Below, one piece after another: positions 8,222 to 18,087 of a stretch of 64,000 nt of DNA. Position 1 is the stretch's first letter. Every line of letters begins with the position of its first letter. The notes beneath the pieces were generated by a model, which worked only from the letters and a program-made list of their open reading frames with translations, made no database searches and was not told where the DNA came from. The position numbers and the translations under genes were made by a program. This DNA comes from Hyphomicrobiales bacterium (lineage in GTDB: Bacteria > Pseudomonadota > Alphaproteobacteria > Rhizobiales > Rhizobiaceae), in the NCBI GenBank assembly GCA_900471605.1, contig UCEY01000010.1, positions 54,294-118,293 on the forward strand, given 5' to 3'.

Positions 8222-9403
8222 ATGTTCATTCCCTTCTTCCTGCAGCTCAAGGACGCGAAGGTCCCGGTGACGCTCCGGGAATTTCTCGCGCTTCTGGAGG
8301 GCATGGAAGAAGGGATCGCGGATTTCGATGTGGAGGCCTTCTATTTCCTCGCCCGCACCGCGCTGGTGAAGGACGAGCGGCATATCGACAAGTTCGACCG
8401 GGTCTTTTCGTCCTATTTCCAGGGACTTGAAACGGTCTCCGGCAGGCCGGGCGTGGATGTCGCTAACATCCCCGAGGAATGGCTGCGCAAGCTCACCGAG
8501 AAACATCTGACGGACGAGGAGAAGGAACTCGTCGAAGCGCTCGGCGGTTTCGAGAAGCTGATGGAGACGCTGCGCCAGCGGCTGGAAGAACAGAAGGGCC
8601 GGCATCAGGGCGGCTCGAAATGGATCGGTACCGGTGGCACCTCGCCCTTCGGTGCCTATGGCTACAATCCGGAAGGCGTGCGGATCGGCCAGGACCAGTC
8701 CCGCCATCGCCGGGCGGTGAAGGTCTGGGACAAACGCGAATTCGCCGATTTCGACGACAAGGTCGAGCTCGGCACCCGCAACATCAAGCTGGCGCTGAAG
8801 CGGTTGCGCCGCTGGGTGCGGGAAGGGGCGGTCGAGGAATTCGACCTGCCCGGCACGATCCGTTCCACCGCCGAACATGGTTATCTCGATGTCCAGACCC
8901 GGCCGGAGCGGCGCAACGCGGTCAAGCTGCTGATGTTCTTCGATGTCGGCGGCTCGATGGACGACCATATCCGCGTTGTCGAAGAACTGTTCTCCGCCGC
9001 TCGCGCCGAGTTCAGGCATATGGAGCATTTCTACTTCCACAATTGCCTCTACGAGGGTGTGTGGAAGGAGAACCGCCGACGGTCGGACCGGACGCCGACG
9101 CTCGACCTCATCCGCAGCTACGGCGCCGACTACAAGGTGATCTTCGTCGGCGACGCCTCGATGAGCCCCTATGAGATCACCCACACGGGAGGGTCGGTCG
9201 AACACTGGAACCAGGAGCCGGGCGAGGCCTGGATCAGGCGGGTCACCGATCATTTCCACCGCTGCGTCTGGCTCAATCCGGTGCCGCAGGACCATTGGAG
9301 CCATACGACTTCCATCACCCTGGTGCGGCGGCTGATGACCGAGCGGATGTTTCCCCTGACACTTGGCGGGTTGGAACAGGCGACCCGTACGCTGACCCGC
9401 TGA
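8222..9403 (+). CDS. CoxE-type VWA domain protein, probable MoxR partner
   Basis: Cytosolic protein of 393 residues with a variable N-terminal helical half (MFIPFFLQLKDAKVPVTLRE) and a C-terminal von Willebrand A domain. The metal site (MIDAS) reads LLMFFDVGGSMDDHI at about residue 240, where the usual DxSxS is DVGGS; the second Gly replaces the first Ser. Later segments FVGDASMSPYEI and TSITLVRRLMTERMFPLT complete the fold. Proteins of this type are normally next to a MoxR ATPase and help assemble metalloenzymes such as CO dehydrogenase. Here the gene begins 12 bases after metA, so it can be read from the metA transcript. Substrate unknown. Confidence 0.85.
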   Translation: MFIPFFLQLKDAKVPVTLREFLALLEGMEEGIADFDVEAFYFLARTALVKDERHIDKFDRVFSSYFQGLETVSGRPGVDVANIPEEWLRKLTEKHLTDEEKELVEALGGFEKLMETLRQRLEEQKGRHQGGSKWIGTGGTSPFGAYGYNPEGVRIGQDQSRHRRAVKVWDKREFADFDDKVELGTRNIKLALKRLRRWVREGAVEEFDLPGTIRSTAEHGYLDVQTRPERRNAVKLLMFFDVGGSMDDHIRVVEELFSAARAEFRHMEHFYFHNCLYEGVWKENRRRSDRTPTLDLIRSYGADYKVIFVGDASMSPYEITHTGGSVEHWNQEPGEAWIRRVTDHFHRCVWLNPVPQDHWSHTTSITLVRRLMTERMFPLTLGGLEQATRTLTR

Positions 9404-9515
9404 GCCGTTGGCTCGCTGAGTTTGCTTTTCCCTGAACTTTATCGGTTCCCGGCGTTGCGGCCTGCCGTCAAATCGCGCAGTTTGCCGCAAAATCTATTGG
9501 TGGAGGAGCAATCCC

Positions 9516-10538
9516 ATGGCGGATCAGAATTTCGAAGTTTTCGGCACCACGGAAAAGGGCGAAACCGTCCATCGCGTCCGGATTTCCGGCGGCGGGCTGA
9601 CGGCCAGCGTCATCACCTGGGGTGCGGTGATCCAGGATCTCAGGCTCGAAGGCCATCAGCCGCCGCTGGTGCTCGGTTTCGAGCGGTTTGAGGACTACCT
9701 GAACCATTCCCCCTATTTCGGCGCGACGCCGGGCCGTTCGTCCAACCGTACCGGCGGCGGCCGTTTCACGCTGGATGGCAAGCCGTATCAGCTGGAACTG
9801 AACGAACGGGGCGTCACCCACCTTCACGGCGGCTCCGACGGCATCGGGCGCCGCAACTGGACGATCGTCGAACACGCCGCGGACAAGGCGGTGCTGCGGA
9901 TCACCGATCCGGATGGCCGAGCCGGGTATCCCGGAAACTGCACGATCACCGCGACCTACCAGCTCAAAAAGGACGGCGTGCTTTCCGTCGTCTACGAATC
10001 CACCACGGACCAGCCGACGCCCGCCAATATATGCCAGCATTCCTATTTCAATCTCGACGGCCGTGAGGATGCGCTCGGCCACGACATCATGATCGCCGCC
10101 GACCATGTGCTCGTCCTAGACGAGAAACAGGTGCCGACCGGCGAATTGATGGATGTCGCCGGCACGCCTTTCGATCTCAGGGACATGGGGCCGATGAAAC
10201 GTTTCGACGGGAACGCGCAGGTCCTGTTCGATCATAATTTCTGCCTCTCTCCGGAGCGAACGGACAAGCGTTCCGTGGCTTTGGCGCGCAGCATCCATTC
10301 CGGCGTATCGTTGGAGGTTCGCACCACCGAACCGGGCGTCCAGCTTTATGCCGCCTTCAAGCTGCCGCAGATCCCCGTGCCCGGACTTGACGGACGCCGC
10401 TATGGGCCCTTTGCCGGGTTCTGCCTGGAAACCCAGGTCTGGCCGGATGCCATCAACCATGCCCATTTCCCCAATGCGGTGCTGCGTCCGGGCGAGGTGC
10501 TGCGGCAGGAGACGGACTACATCTTCTCGAAGCAATGA
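9516..10538 (+). CDS. galM: Aldose 1-epimerase (mutarotase)
   Basis: Interconverts alpha and beta anomers of aldoses. 340 residues, full family length. Motifs are GATPGRSSNRTGGGRF near the N-terminus, THLHGGSDGIGRRNW with a conserved His, QHSYFNLDG with the catalytic His, and FCLETQVWPDAINH with the catalytic Glu. A very good GGAGGAG lies about eight bases before the ATG. It is a single gene downstream of the VWA gene, separated by 112 bases with no visible terminator. Confidence 0.92.
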   Translation: MADQNFEVFGTTEKGETVHRVRISGGGLTASVITWGAVIQDLRLEGHQPPLVLGFERFEDYLNHSPYFGATPGRSSNRTGGGRFTLDGKPYQLELNERGVTHLHGGSDGIGRRNWTIVEHAADKAVLRITDPDGRAGYPGNCTITATYQLKKDGVLSVVYESTTDQPTPANICQHSYFNLDGREDALGHDIMIAADHVLVLDEKQVPTGELMDVAGTPFDLRDMGPMKRFDGNAQVLFDHNFCLSPERTDKRSVALARSIHSGVSLEVRTTEPGVQLYAAFKLPQIPVPGLDGRRYGPFAGFCLETQVWPDAINHAHFPNAVLRPGEVLRQETDYIFSKQ

Positions 10539-10785
10539 TTGCCAGGGGCTTGCAGGGCCGGGCTCATCGCAGCCTGGCCAAGCAACTCCTGTCGCGGCGC
10601 GTAGCCTTGCTTCGGTGAGGTTTTGCGAGGGAAAGTTATGGCCACGCGTTTTACATTGTGGAACGCAGTAAGATTTTGACATTAGTTAAATTTCAACCGA
10701 TTTCGGCATAGTTTTCTTGAGGATTGGCACTGCCGCCCGCCGGGCGGGAGGCCCTCTGCCTTTGCGGAGCACATTCGAGGGACTT

Positions 10786-12912
10786 ATGGACGAGATCAGC
10801 ATCAAGAAGCCGCTGTCCAGGCGACTTACCTTCTTCGGTTTTGCAGCCGTGCTTTTTGCGAGTGCGGTTATCGGCGGACTTGCCTGGGAACGGCAGTCGA
10901 ACATGACCGAGCAGGCGTTGCAGACGGAGCTCAACAGCGATCTCGCGGTCATCCAGGACGATATGGCCGCCCAGGGGCGTGCCGCGTCCGCGCTGGCGCT
11001 GACGATCGCATCCTTGCCGGAAATTTCCCCGCTCATTCTCGCCAACGATCGGCAGGGTCTGCTCTCCCGCTTCGCCAGCATGAAGAGCGTCAAGGACGCG
11101 AGCGGACTTGAAATGATCACCTTCAGTACTGCGGCGGCCGATGCGATTGCCCGCGTGCATGATCCGGATGTCTTCGGCGACAATATCAAGGCGCGCCGCA
11201 AGATGGTGGCGACCTCGCTCGGTGACAAGAAACTGGTGGTCGGCATCGAGACCGGCCGCACCGCCGTCAGCCTGTTTGCGACCGCTCCGGTCGTCACGGA
11301 CGGCAAGGTGGTCGGCGTGGTGGATGTCGGGCTGAAGCTGGTCGATGCCTATTTCTCCCGCCTGACCAAGGAAGTGAACGCCTACGTCACGCTCTACACC
11401 AAGGGTGCCGACAAGTTCGACAAGCAGGCTTCCACCTATGGCGGCAATCCGATCCTCAGCGGCCCGGAACTGCAGGAGGCCTATGACAAGGGTTCCGTGC
11501 GCCGTTATGCCGATATCGGCGGCAAGCATTATGCCGTCGAGGCAGTTCCGCTCCTCGATTTTTCCGGAACCAAGGTCGGTGTTCTCGAAATCGCCTCCGA
11601 CATCACGCCGCTGGTCGCCGCCAGCGAAACGGCGCTGTGGATGACCGCACTCGGCACCGTCGCCGTTTCGATCCTGTCGCTGATCGGCTTCCTGATCTTT
11701 GCCCGGTCGCTCGGCGGCACCGTGCGCCACCTGACCACGACGATGACCAAGCTCGCCGCCGGCGATCTCGGCGCCGAGGTGAGCGGACAGGAGCGCCAGG
11801 ACGAACTCGGCGCCATGGCGCGTGCCGTCCAGGTGTTCAAGGCATCGGCGCAAGAGAATGTCCGGCTGGAGCAGCAGGCAACGGAGGCGCGCGAGGCGCA
11901 GGACCACCAGCGCCGCCGCCAGTCGGCGATCGACAATGCCAAGGGCGAGGATCTGCGAGCCTTCGTGCATGCCATCGAGGAAGGCTTCAACCGCCTCGCA
12001 GGCGGCGACCTGACTGTCCGCATGGATCGTGCGGTTGCCGAGGAATTCGAGCCGATCCGCGCCAAGTTCAACAGCTCGGTCGGCAATCTCGAAGAGGCGA
12101 TCGGCTCGGTGGTCGGAGCCGTCGGCACGATCCGCGCCGGCCTGCAGGAAATCTCGATCGCGTCCAACGATCTCGCCAAGCGCACGGAACAGCAGGCCGC
12201 GAGCCTCGAAGAGACCGTGGCGGCGCTCGGCCAGGTGACCTCGGCCGTCAACGACAGCGCCAGCGGCGCAAGCCGCGCCCAGGGCGTTGCATCGCTTGCC
12301 CAGCAGAAGGCCCAGCTCGGTGGCGAGATCGTCGCCAATGCGGTCGCCGCCATGGCGGCCATCGAAGGCTCCGCCGAGCAGATCAACCGCATTATCGGCG
12401 TGATCGACGACATCGCCTTCCAGACCAACCTGCTCGCGCTCAACGCAGGTGTCGAAGCCGCCCGTGCAGGCGAAGCCGGCCGCGGTTTTGCGGTCGTCGC
12501 ACAGGAAGTCCGCGGGCTTGCCCAGCGCTCGGCCGATGCCGCAAAGGAGATCAAGGCTTTGATTTCCACCTCGTCGGCGCAGGTCAAGCAGGGCGTCGAG
12601 CTGGTCACGGCCTCCGGCAGATCGCTCGACGATATCGTCAGCGAAGTCGCGCAGATGAGCACCTTCGTCAACACGATCACCTCCAGCACCAGCGAGCAGG
12701 CAACCAGCCTTCGCGAAGTGGCGGCCTCCGCCGACCAGATGGACAAGGTGACCCAGCAGAATGCCGCGATGGTGGAGGAAACCACCGCCGCTGCGCAGAG
12801 CCTGACGCAGGAAACCGACAACCTCGCCGATATGGTCGCCCGCTTCAAGACGAATGCCGGCGCATCCTCCCAGGGGCAGGCGTCTGGCAGCTATCGCGCG
12901 CGGGCGGCCTGA
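10786..12912 (+). CDS. Methyl-accepting chemotaxis protein
   Basis: Transmembrane chemoreceptor of 708 residues. Order: short cytoplasmic start, TM1 about 14-33, a periplasmic sensor of about 245 residues (single-Cache type by its pattern; not confirmed), TM2 about 282-305, HAMP region(s) to about 450, then the signalling domain with the hairpin tip [20 protein letters not shown] near 545. The C-terminus ends SGSYRARAA and lacks an NWETF-like CheR/CheB docking peptide. The ATG at 10786 has GAGGG upstream and starts right before TM1; an in-frame start at 10717 would add an implausible extension. The ligand is unknown. Confidence 0.92.
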   Translation: MDEISIKKPLSRRLTFFGFAAVLFASAVIGGLAWERQSNMTEQALQTELNSDLAVIQDDMAAQGRAASALALTIASLPEISPLILANDRQGLLSRFASMKSVKDASGLEMITFSTAAADAIARVHDPDVFGDNIKARRKMVATSLGDKKLVVGIETGRTAVSLFATAPVVTDGKVVGVVDVGLKLVDAYFSRLTKEVNAYVTLYTKGADKFDKQASTYGGNPILSGPELQEAYDKGSVRRYADIGGKHYAVEAVPLLDFSGTKVGVLEIASDITPLVAASETALWMTALGTVAVSILSLIGFLIFARSLGGTVRHLTTTMTKLAAGDLGAEVSGQERQDELGAMARAVQVFKASAQENVRLEQQATEAREAQDHQRRRQSAIDNAKGEDLRAFVHAIEEGFNRLAGGDLTVRMDRAVAEEFEPIRAKFNSSVGNLEEAIGSVVGAVGTIRAGLQEISIASNDLAKRTEQQAASLEETVAALGQVTSAVNDSASGASRAQGVASLAQQKAQLGGEIVANAVAAMAAIEGSAEQINRIIGVIDDIAFQTNLLALNAGVEAARAGEAGRGFAVVAQEVRGLAQRSADAAKEIKALISTSSAQVKQGVELVTASGRSLDDIVSEVAQMSTFVNTITSSTSEQATSLREVAASADQMDKVTQQNAAMVEETTAAAQSLTQETDNLADMVARFKTNAGASSQGQASGSYRARAA

Positions 12913-12984
12913 CGGGGCGCTTTCGAAATTGACGATGCCGTCGTCGGCCTGACGCTGCCGGCGGCATCCATGCCGTCTTCCCGG

Positions 12985-14787
12985 TCATGCCGGCTGACGG
13001 ATGCGACGCAGTTCGCCTTCCAGCAAGGTCATGTTCACGGGTTTTCGAATGGTCGTCTGGCCGCTGAAGGATTCATGATCGTGGAGCTGTTCATATCCGG
13101 TGCAGAACAGGAAGGGCACGCCCCGGGTCTGCAGCCATTCCGCAAAAGGATAGACCGGCTTTCCGCCGAGATTGACGTCGAGAACAGCTACGTCGGGTAG
13201 CGGCGAGCCGCCGACCAGGCGCATGGCTTCGTCGGTCGTCGCCGCCGGCCCGACGACTTCCCAGCCGCGCGATTCGAGTTCGTTGCAGAGTTCCATGGCG
13301 ATCAGCGTCTCGTCCTCGACAACGAGTATCCGTCCCGCCGAGCCGGTCTGCGACGACTTGGGTTCGGCTTCGTGTCCGGCGACAGGGCCAGCCGAGACGT
13401 CGGGACGGTAGACGGACTGCGGCAGCGTCGCGACAAGACACATGCCGGTTGTCGGCCAGTCGATATCGAGCCTGCCGGCCAGCTGTCGGGTAGCGACCTC
13501 GGCCACCAGGGTGGAGCCGAAACCCCTGGACACGGGTTTGTGCACCGGCGGGCCGCCGGTCTCGGTCCAGCGGAGTTCGAGTTCGGAAGACGGCAGGATG
13601 CGCCAGGCCACGTCGACCCGCCCTTCTGCAACCGACAATGCCCCGTACTTGATGGCGTTGGTGCCAAGTTCATGGATGAGGAGGCTGATCGGCTGTACGG
13701 CATTGGGGGTGAGGGTGACGGCGGGGCCGCCGATCATCAACTGGTTGGCGCTCTGATAGGTCCGGGTTTCCTCCGTAAGGACCGCGGCGAGGTCACCGCC
13801 CTGCCAGCGGTTCTGGGCGAGCAGGGAATGTGCGCGGCTCAGCGTCGAAACGCGGCCCCGAACCGCGACGATGAACTCCTCCTTGGTTTCGGCGCGTGTC
13901 AGGGAAACCAGGGCCTGTACGACCGCCAGGGCATTCTTGGCCCGGTGATCGACTTCCCGGGCCAGCAACTGGCGGGAATCTTCGCTTGCCTTGCGTTCGG
14001 TAATATCGCGCAGGATGACGGTCGCAAGTTTTCCTTCGCCGATCTGTACCTGCGAGATCGACGCCTCGAGAGGGAATTCCTCGCCATTGGCGCGCAGGCC
14101 GCTGATGGCTCCCAATGCGCCCATCCGCCGGTTGGTGACCCCCGTCTCCTTGAAGAGGCGGATATGTTCGGCATGTCTGTGGCGGAACCGCTCGGGAATG
14201 AACCGCTCGATAGGCGAGCCGAGCGCATCCTTGCGGGCCACGCCGAACATGCGCTCCGCTGCCGGGTTGAACAGCACGATCCGCTGACTTTCATCGACGG
14301 TGATCAGCGCGTCCATCACCGATTCCACAATCCCTTCCATGCGCCTGCGGCTTTCCAGGAGGGCATCCTCGGCTGCCTTGCGTTCGGTGATGTCGCGCAG
14401 GATGACGGTTGCCAGGCGCGCGCCGCCGACCTCGACCTGCGAGATGGAAGCTTCGATCGGAAATTCGTTGCCATCCGCCCGCAGGCCGCTGATCGCACCG
14501 AGCGAGCCCATCTGCCTGGTGGTCACGCCGGTCTCGGTGAACCGGTGGATATGCGCAGCGTGGGTCGGGCGATGTCGTTCCGGCATGAAGCGGGAGATGT
14601 GCTGACCCAGAGCTTCGGCGGCTGGCAGGCCGAACATCCGCTCGGCGGCGGGATTGAACAGGATGACCCGTTGCTCTTCATCGATGGTGATGATCCCGTC
14701 CATTGCCGAAGCGACAATGCCTTCGAGGCGTTGCATGGTCTCGATGGCGGTTTTCTGACTGAGTTTCTGGTTTGAGCGAGATTCCAT
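12985..14787 (-). CDS. PAS-PAS-HWE histidine kinase with C-terminal receiver domain
   Basis: Soluble hybrid sensor kinase, 600 residues. Two PAS domains (about 20-140 and 150-270) are close copies: both contain LFNPAAERMFG, GAISGLRA and EASISQV, so they come from a recent internal duplication. The HWE-type kinase follows, with phospho-acceptor EVDHRAKNALAVVQALVSL (about 280) and HELGTNAIKYGALS in the ATP domain. A receiver domain begins at RILVVEDETLIAMEL (about 483) and has the Asp in DVAVLDVNLGG. No membrane segment is seen, so the signal is cytosolic (redox, light or small ligand). The start at 14787 has GGAGAGG seven bases upstream; the open frame reaches 14988 without homology. Confidence 0.92.
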   Translation of the reverse strand: MESRSNQKLSQKTAIETMQRLEGIVASAMDGIITIDEEQRVILFNPAAERMFGLPAAEALGQHISRFMPERHRPTHAAHIHRFTETGVTTRQMGSLGAISGLRADGNEFPIEASISQVEVGGARLATVILRDITERKAAEDALLESRRRMEGIVESVMDALITVDESQRIVLFNPAAERMFGVARKDALGSPIERFIPERFRHRHAEHIRLFKETGVTNRRMGALGAISGLRANGEEFPLEASISQVQIGEGKLATVILRDITERKASEDSRQLLAREVDHRAKNALAVVQALVSLTRAETKEEFIVAVRGRVSTLSRAHSLLAQNRWQGGDLAAVLTEETRTYQSANQLMIGGPAVTLTPNAVQPISLLIHELGTNAIKYGALSVAEGRVDVAWRILPSSELELRWTETGGPPVHKPVSRGFGSTLVAEVATRQLAGRLDIDWPTTGMCLVATLPQSVYRPDVSAGPVAGHEAEPKSSQTGSAGRILVVEDETLIAMELCNELESRGWEVVGPAATTDEAMRLVGGSPLPDVAVLDVNLGGKPVYPFAEWLQTRGVPFLFCTGYEQLHDHESFSGQTTIRKPVNMTLLEGELRRIRQPA

Positions 14788-15008
14788 GACGGCACCTCTC
14801 CAATTAACCGCCGAATCAGCGGCGCAGCATCGCGCAATAAGTTGCATTGATATTCCATCTCGCGTGTTTGGTGAAGGCGGGCGGAAATCAATAAATTCAT
14901 CGGGAAGCGAGGAGGAGAGCGGCCTGCGCCGCATAAATCGCAGCGTCACGAAGTGACGCGTCGCCGAAGCAGGGTGCTGCGGCAACATGGCGATATCCTA
15001 GGAGAATT

Positions 15009-15083
15009 TGGAGCGGGCGAAGGGATTCGAACCCTCGACCCCAACCTTGGCAAGGTTGTGCTCTACCACTGAGCTACACCCGC
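15009..15083 (-). tRNA. tRNA-Gly (anticodon GCC)
   Basis: The minus strand folds as a full cloverleaf. The acceptor stem GCGGGTG pairs with CGCCCGC, followed by T and an encoded CCA. The D arm has AGCTCAGTGGTAGAGC. The anticodon stem CAACC/GGTTG carries the loop TTGCCAA (anticodon GCC at 15051-15049), and the T arm has GGTTCGAATCC. The gene is 75 bases long including CCA. Confidence 0.97.
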
Positions 15084-15275
15084 TCATCAATCCACCGGTC
15101 CGTGGTAGTAAGCTAGACCGTGGCGCCGCGGCTCGTTGCCGGCGACGGGCGCTATATGGCCCAGTCCTTTTTCAAATGCAACAGGGAAATGACGATTGGC
15201 GCGAAGAAAAATTGCGATCCCGCCAAAGCCCTTGCAAACCGCCGGTTCCGGCCGGAGCCGGCGGCCACTTCATTC

Positions 15276-15917
15276 TCAGGAGGCGGGGCAGGCCGCTCCG
15301 GACTTCACCCAGGCGGTGATCAGTTCGCCGAATTCGGCCTGCGTGCCCGGCACCGGTTCGCGGCCGGCGCCCGGTTTCCAGCCCCAGCCGACCAGTTCGT
15401 CATGGGCCATGTGCTCGACGATCTGGTCCATGGTCTTGCCGCCGTTGCGGGCCGGGTCCTTGATCTGTTGGCAGATCTGGGCGAGCGATTTTCCGGCCCA
15501 GGCCATTTCGATCGGCGCGAGATGCCAGGCGGGGTTGCCCGGAATGCTCTTGATCGTGTCGGCCTGGCCGACGACGGGCGTGTTTTCGGCGCTGTGGCAG
15601 GTGGTGCACTGCATGCCCGGCAGGCCCATGCCCCCATCGCCGCGGAAGACCGGCGGCTGGTGCGGGTGCATGCTGGCGCCCTGCAGCGGCCGGTCGGTCG
15701 CCGGGTGACAGTTGACGCAACGCGGGTGCTGGATGACCTTGCCCGCCTCCTGGAAGAGCGCCACGGAGCGTTCCCGCTCGTTGGCGATCGACTGGAAGGA
15801 GGCGGCAGGTTTCAGCGTCTTGGCATCCTGGGCGACCGAGGCGGGCGACAGCAGCGTGCCGGCGCCCACGAACAGACAGAGGGCGGCAACGCCGGTGAGT
15901 GCGAGTTTCCAGTTCAT
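15276..15917 (-). CDS. Periplasmic c-type cytochrome of the molybdenum hydroxylase
   Basis: Exported cytochrome c of 213 residues: a Sec signal peptide (MNWKLALTGVAALCLFVGAG, about 1-29) and two heme-binding CxxCH motifs, CVNCH near residue 67 and CTTCH near 104. It is the last gene of a three-gene operon, 13 bases after the molybdenum subunit. It probably passes electrons from the hydroxylase to the respiratory chain, as in isoquinoline 1-oxidoreductase-type enzymes with a cytochrome subunit. Heme attachment would need the Ccm system, encoded at 57.6-60.9 kb in this window. Confidence 0.87.
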   Translation of the reverse strand: MNWKLALTGVAALCLFVGAGTLLSPASVAQDAKTLKPAASFQSIANERERSVALFQEAGKVIQHPRCVNCHPATDRPLQGASMHPHQPPVFRGDGGMGLPGMQCTTCHSAENTPVVGQADTIKSIPGNPAWHLAPIEMAWAGKSLAQICQQIKDPARNGGKTMDQIVEHMAHDELVGWGWKPGAGREPVPGTQAEFGELITAWVKSGAACPAS

Positions 15918-15930
15918 CGGGTTTTGATCC

Positions 15931-18084
15931 TCAGGCCGAGACGATGTTGACGATGGGCAGCTGCCGGACCGGTGCCCCGGTCAGGCGCCGCCAGGCATTG
16001 GCAACGGCTGGGCCAACCGGAGGCACGCCGGGTTCGCCGACGCCGCTCGGGTTCTCGCCCGACTTGATGATCTCCACCGCCACGTCCGGCATTTCGTTGA
16101 TGCGGATCGAACGATAGTCGTGGAAGTTCGACTGCATGATCTTGCCGCCCTTGCCGAGCGTCACGGCGTCGAAAAGGACAGCGCCGAGGCCATAACCGAT
16201 GCCGCCTTCCATCTGCGCCTTGATGACGTTCGGGTTGACCGCGACGCCGCAGTCGACCGCGCACCACACCTTGTGGACGCGCGGCGCACCTTCCGGGCCA
16301 ACCGAAATTTCGACGATCTGGCCGACAAAGGTGCCGAAGCTTTCGACGACGGCGACGCCACGGGCACGGCCCTCCGGCACCGGAGAACCCCAGTTCGCCA
16401 TTTCGGCGGCCTTCTTCAGCACGCCCGCATGGCGCGGCTTTTTGCCGAGCAGCGCAAGACGTCCTTCGACCGGATCCTTGCCGATCTTCTGGAACAGTTC
16501 GTCCACGAAAGTCTCGACCGCAAAGCCGGTATGGGTATGCCCGACCGATCGCCACCAGAGGGGCGGAATGGAGAGCTGGACATTGTGGGCGCTGACCTTC
16601 AGGTTGGGGATCGTGTAGGGCAGGTTGGATGCGCCTTCGACCGAGGTTGGATCGAGATCGGCCTTGCCCATGATCGACTGGCCGACGATCACCTGTTCCC
16701 AGGCGGTGATCTGGCCCTGCGCATCGATGGCGCCGCGCATCCTGTGGGCATACATCGGGCGGTAATAACCGCCGCGGATATCGTCCTCGCGGGTCCACAT
16801 GTGCTTCAGGGGACGGGTCCGGTCGGTTGCGGCGTAGACGGCCGCCGCTTCCTGCATGTAGGGCGAGCCGAACTGCGCCTTGCGGCCGAAGCTGCCGCCG
16901 GCGAGCTGGGTGTTCACGCGCACCTTCGCCTCGTCGAGCCCGAGGACCTTGGCGGCGACAGCCTGGTCCATGGCCGGGAACTGGGCGCCGTTATAGATAT
17001 CCACCGATCCGTCCGCCGCCTTGATGAAGACGGCGTCGAGCGGCTCCATCGGCGCATGCGCCAGGAAGGGGAAGACGATCTCGGCTTCCACCGTCTGCAG
17101 GCCGGGTGCCTTGAAGGCATTGTCGATATTGCCGTTATTGGTCGCCTCCAGGCCTTTTTCGCCGAAGAGCTTCCGGTAGTCGCTGGCAAGTTCCTCGGAG
17201 GAGCGGGTCTCGGCCTTGGAGAGATCCCATTCGATGCTCAGCGCATCGCGGCCCTTGAGCGCCGCGAACGTGTTGTCCGCGTATACCGCGACGCCGGACG
17301 GCACCTGCTTGACGTCGACCACGCCCTCTACCTTGCGGGCTTCGGCATCATTGAAGCTCTTCACCGTCGCGCCAAAATGTTCCGGATGGGCGACGACGGC
17401 AATCAGCAGGTTGTCCGGCGTGATGTCGAGCGTGAAGATCGCCGTGCCGTTTGTCTTGCCGAGGGTATCGAGCTTCGGCAGTTCTGTGCCGATCAGCACG
17501 AAATCCTTGGGATCCTTGAGTTTCGGCTCCGCGGGCGGTGTCAGGCGCGCCGCCTTTTCGGCAAACGCGCCAAAGCCGCTTTCCTTGCCGGAGGCGGCGT
17601 GCCTGATGCGGCCCTTCTCGATCGTGATCTGGGAGGTCGGCACCTTCCACTCGTTGGCCGCGGCAACGACGAGCATGGCGCGTGCGGCGGCCCCGGCCTT
17701 GCGCATCTGTTCATAGGAATTGGCGATCGAGCTCGAACCGCCGGTGCCCTGCAGGCCGAACATCAGGTTGGCATAGATCTTGTTGTCGGTCGGCGAATGG
17801 ACGGCGCGCATCTGGCTCCAGTCGGCATCGAGTTCCTCAGCGACCAGCGTCGCAAGGCCGGTGAACGGGCCCTGGCCGAATTCGATATGCTTGGAAAGCA
17901 CCGTCACCGTGTCGTCGGTGCCGATCTTGACGAAGGCGTTTATCGGCGCAAGGGCCGCATCGCCGCCCGCATGTACGCCGGCCGGCGCTGCCGAAACGAA
18001 TTTCGGGGCGATGGCAACGCCGATCACCAGTCCGGAGCCGGCGATAAAGTCACGGCGGGTGGTTTTGATGTTCTGGATCGTCAT
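15931..18084 (-). CDS. Molybdenum-binding subunit of an isoquinoline 1-oxidoreductase-type hydroxylase
   Basis: Large catalytic subunit of the xanthine dehydrogenase superfamily (IorB type), 717 residues. It starts with a twin-arginine signal (TTRRDFIAGSGLVIGVAI), so the folded cofactor-loaded enzyme should be exported. Typical segments are SKHIEFGQGPFTGLATLVAE, QGTGGSSSIANSYEQMRKAG, LAGGSFGRKAQFGSPY and the C-terminal GGIGYGLGAVLFDAV and GVGEPGVPPVGPAVANA with the active-site Glu (GVGEP). It follows the 2Fe-2S gene by 3 bases and precedes the cytochrome gene. The natural substrate (N-heterocycle or aldehyde) cannot be told from sequence. Confidence 0.9.
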   Translation of the reverse strand: MTIQNIKTTRRDFIAGSGLVIGVAIAPKFVSAAPAGVHAGGDAALAPINAFVKIGTDDTVTVLSKHIEFGQGPFTGLATLVAEELDADWSQMRAVHSPTDNKIYANLMFGLQGTGGSSSIANSYEQMRKAGAAARAMLVVAAANEWKVPTSQITIEKGRIRHAASGKESGFGAFAEKAARLTPPAEPKLKDPKDFVLIGTELPKLDTLGKTNGTAIFTLDITPDNLLIAVVAHPEHFGATVKSFNDAEARKVEGVVDVKQVPSGVAVYADNTFAALKGRDALSIEWDLSKAETRSSEELASDYRKLFGEKGLEATNNGNIDNAFKAPGLQTVEAEIVFPFLAHAPMEPLDAVFIKAADGSVDIYNGAQFPAMDQAVAAKVLGLDEAKVRVNTQLAGGSFGRKAQFGSPYMQEAAAVYAATDRTRPLKHMWTREDDIRGGYYRPMYAHRMRGAIDAQGQITAWEQVIVGQSIMGKADLDPTSVEGASNLPYTIPNLKVSAHNVQLSIPPLWWRSVGHTHTGFAVETFVDELFQKIGKDPVEGRLALLGKKPRHAGVLKKAAEMANWGSPVPEGRARGVAVVESFGTFVGQIVEISVGPEGAPRVHKVWCAVDCGVAVNPNVIKAQMEGGIGYGLGAVLFDAVTLGKGGKIMQSNFHDYRSIRINEMPDVAVEIIKSGENPSGVGEPGVPPVGPAVANAWRRLTGAPVRQLPIVNIVSA

Positions 18085-18087
18085 GGC

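Noticed and set aside
7076..9490. Very long minus-strand open frame opposite metA and the VWA gene
   Set aside because: It is the mirror of high-G+C plus-strand genes. The plus-strand proteins have clear families and catalytic motifs, the mirror frame has none.
10539..10785. Regulatory RNA or promoter in front of the chemoreceptor gene
   Set aside because: A TTGACA near 10675 and a GC hairpin near 10735 exist, but no matching -10 box or T-run supports a defined element.
15008..15319. Plus-strand open frame starting MERAKGFEPSTPTLARLCST
   Set aside because: Its first 75 bases are the antisense of tRNA-Gly; this translation is a well-known false protein from tRNA regions, and the rest has no domain.
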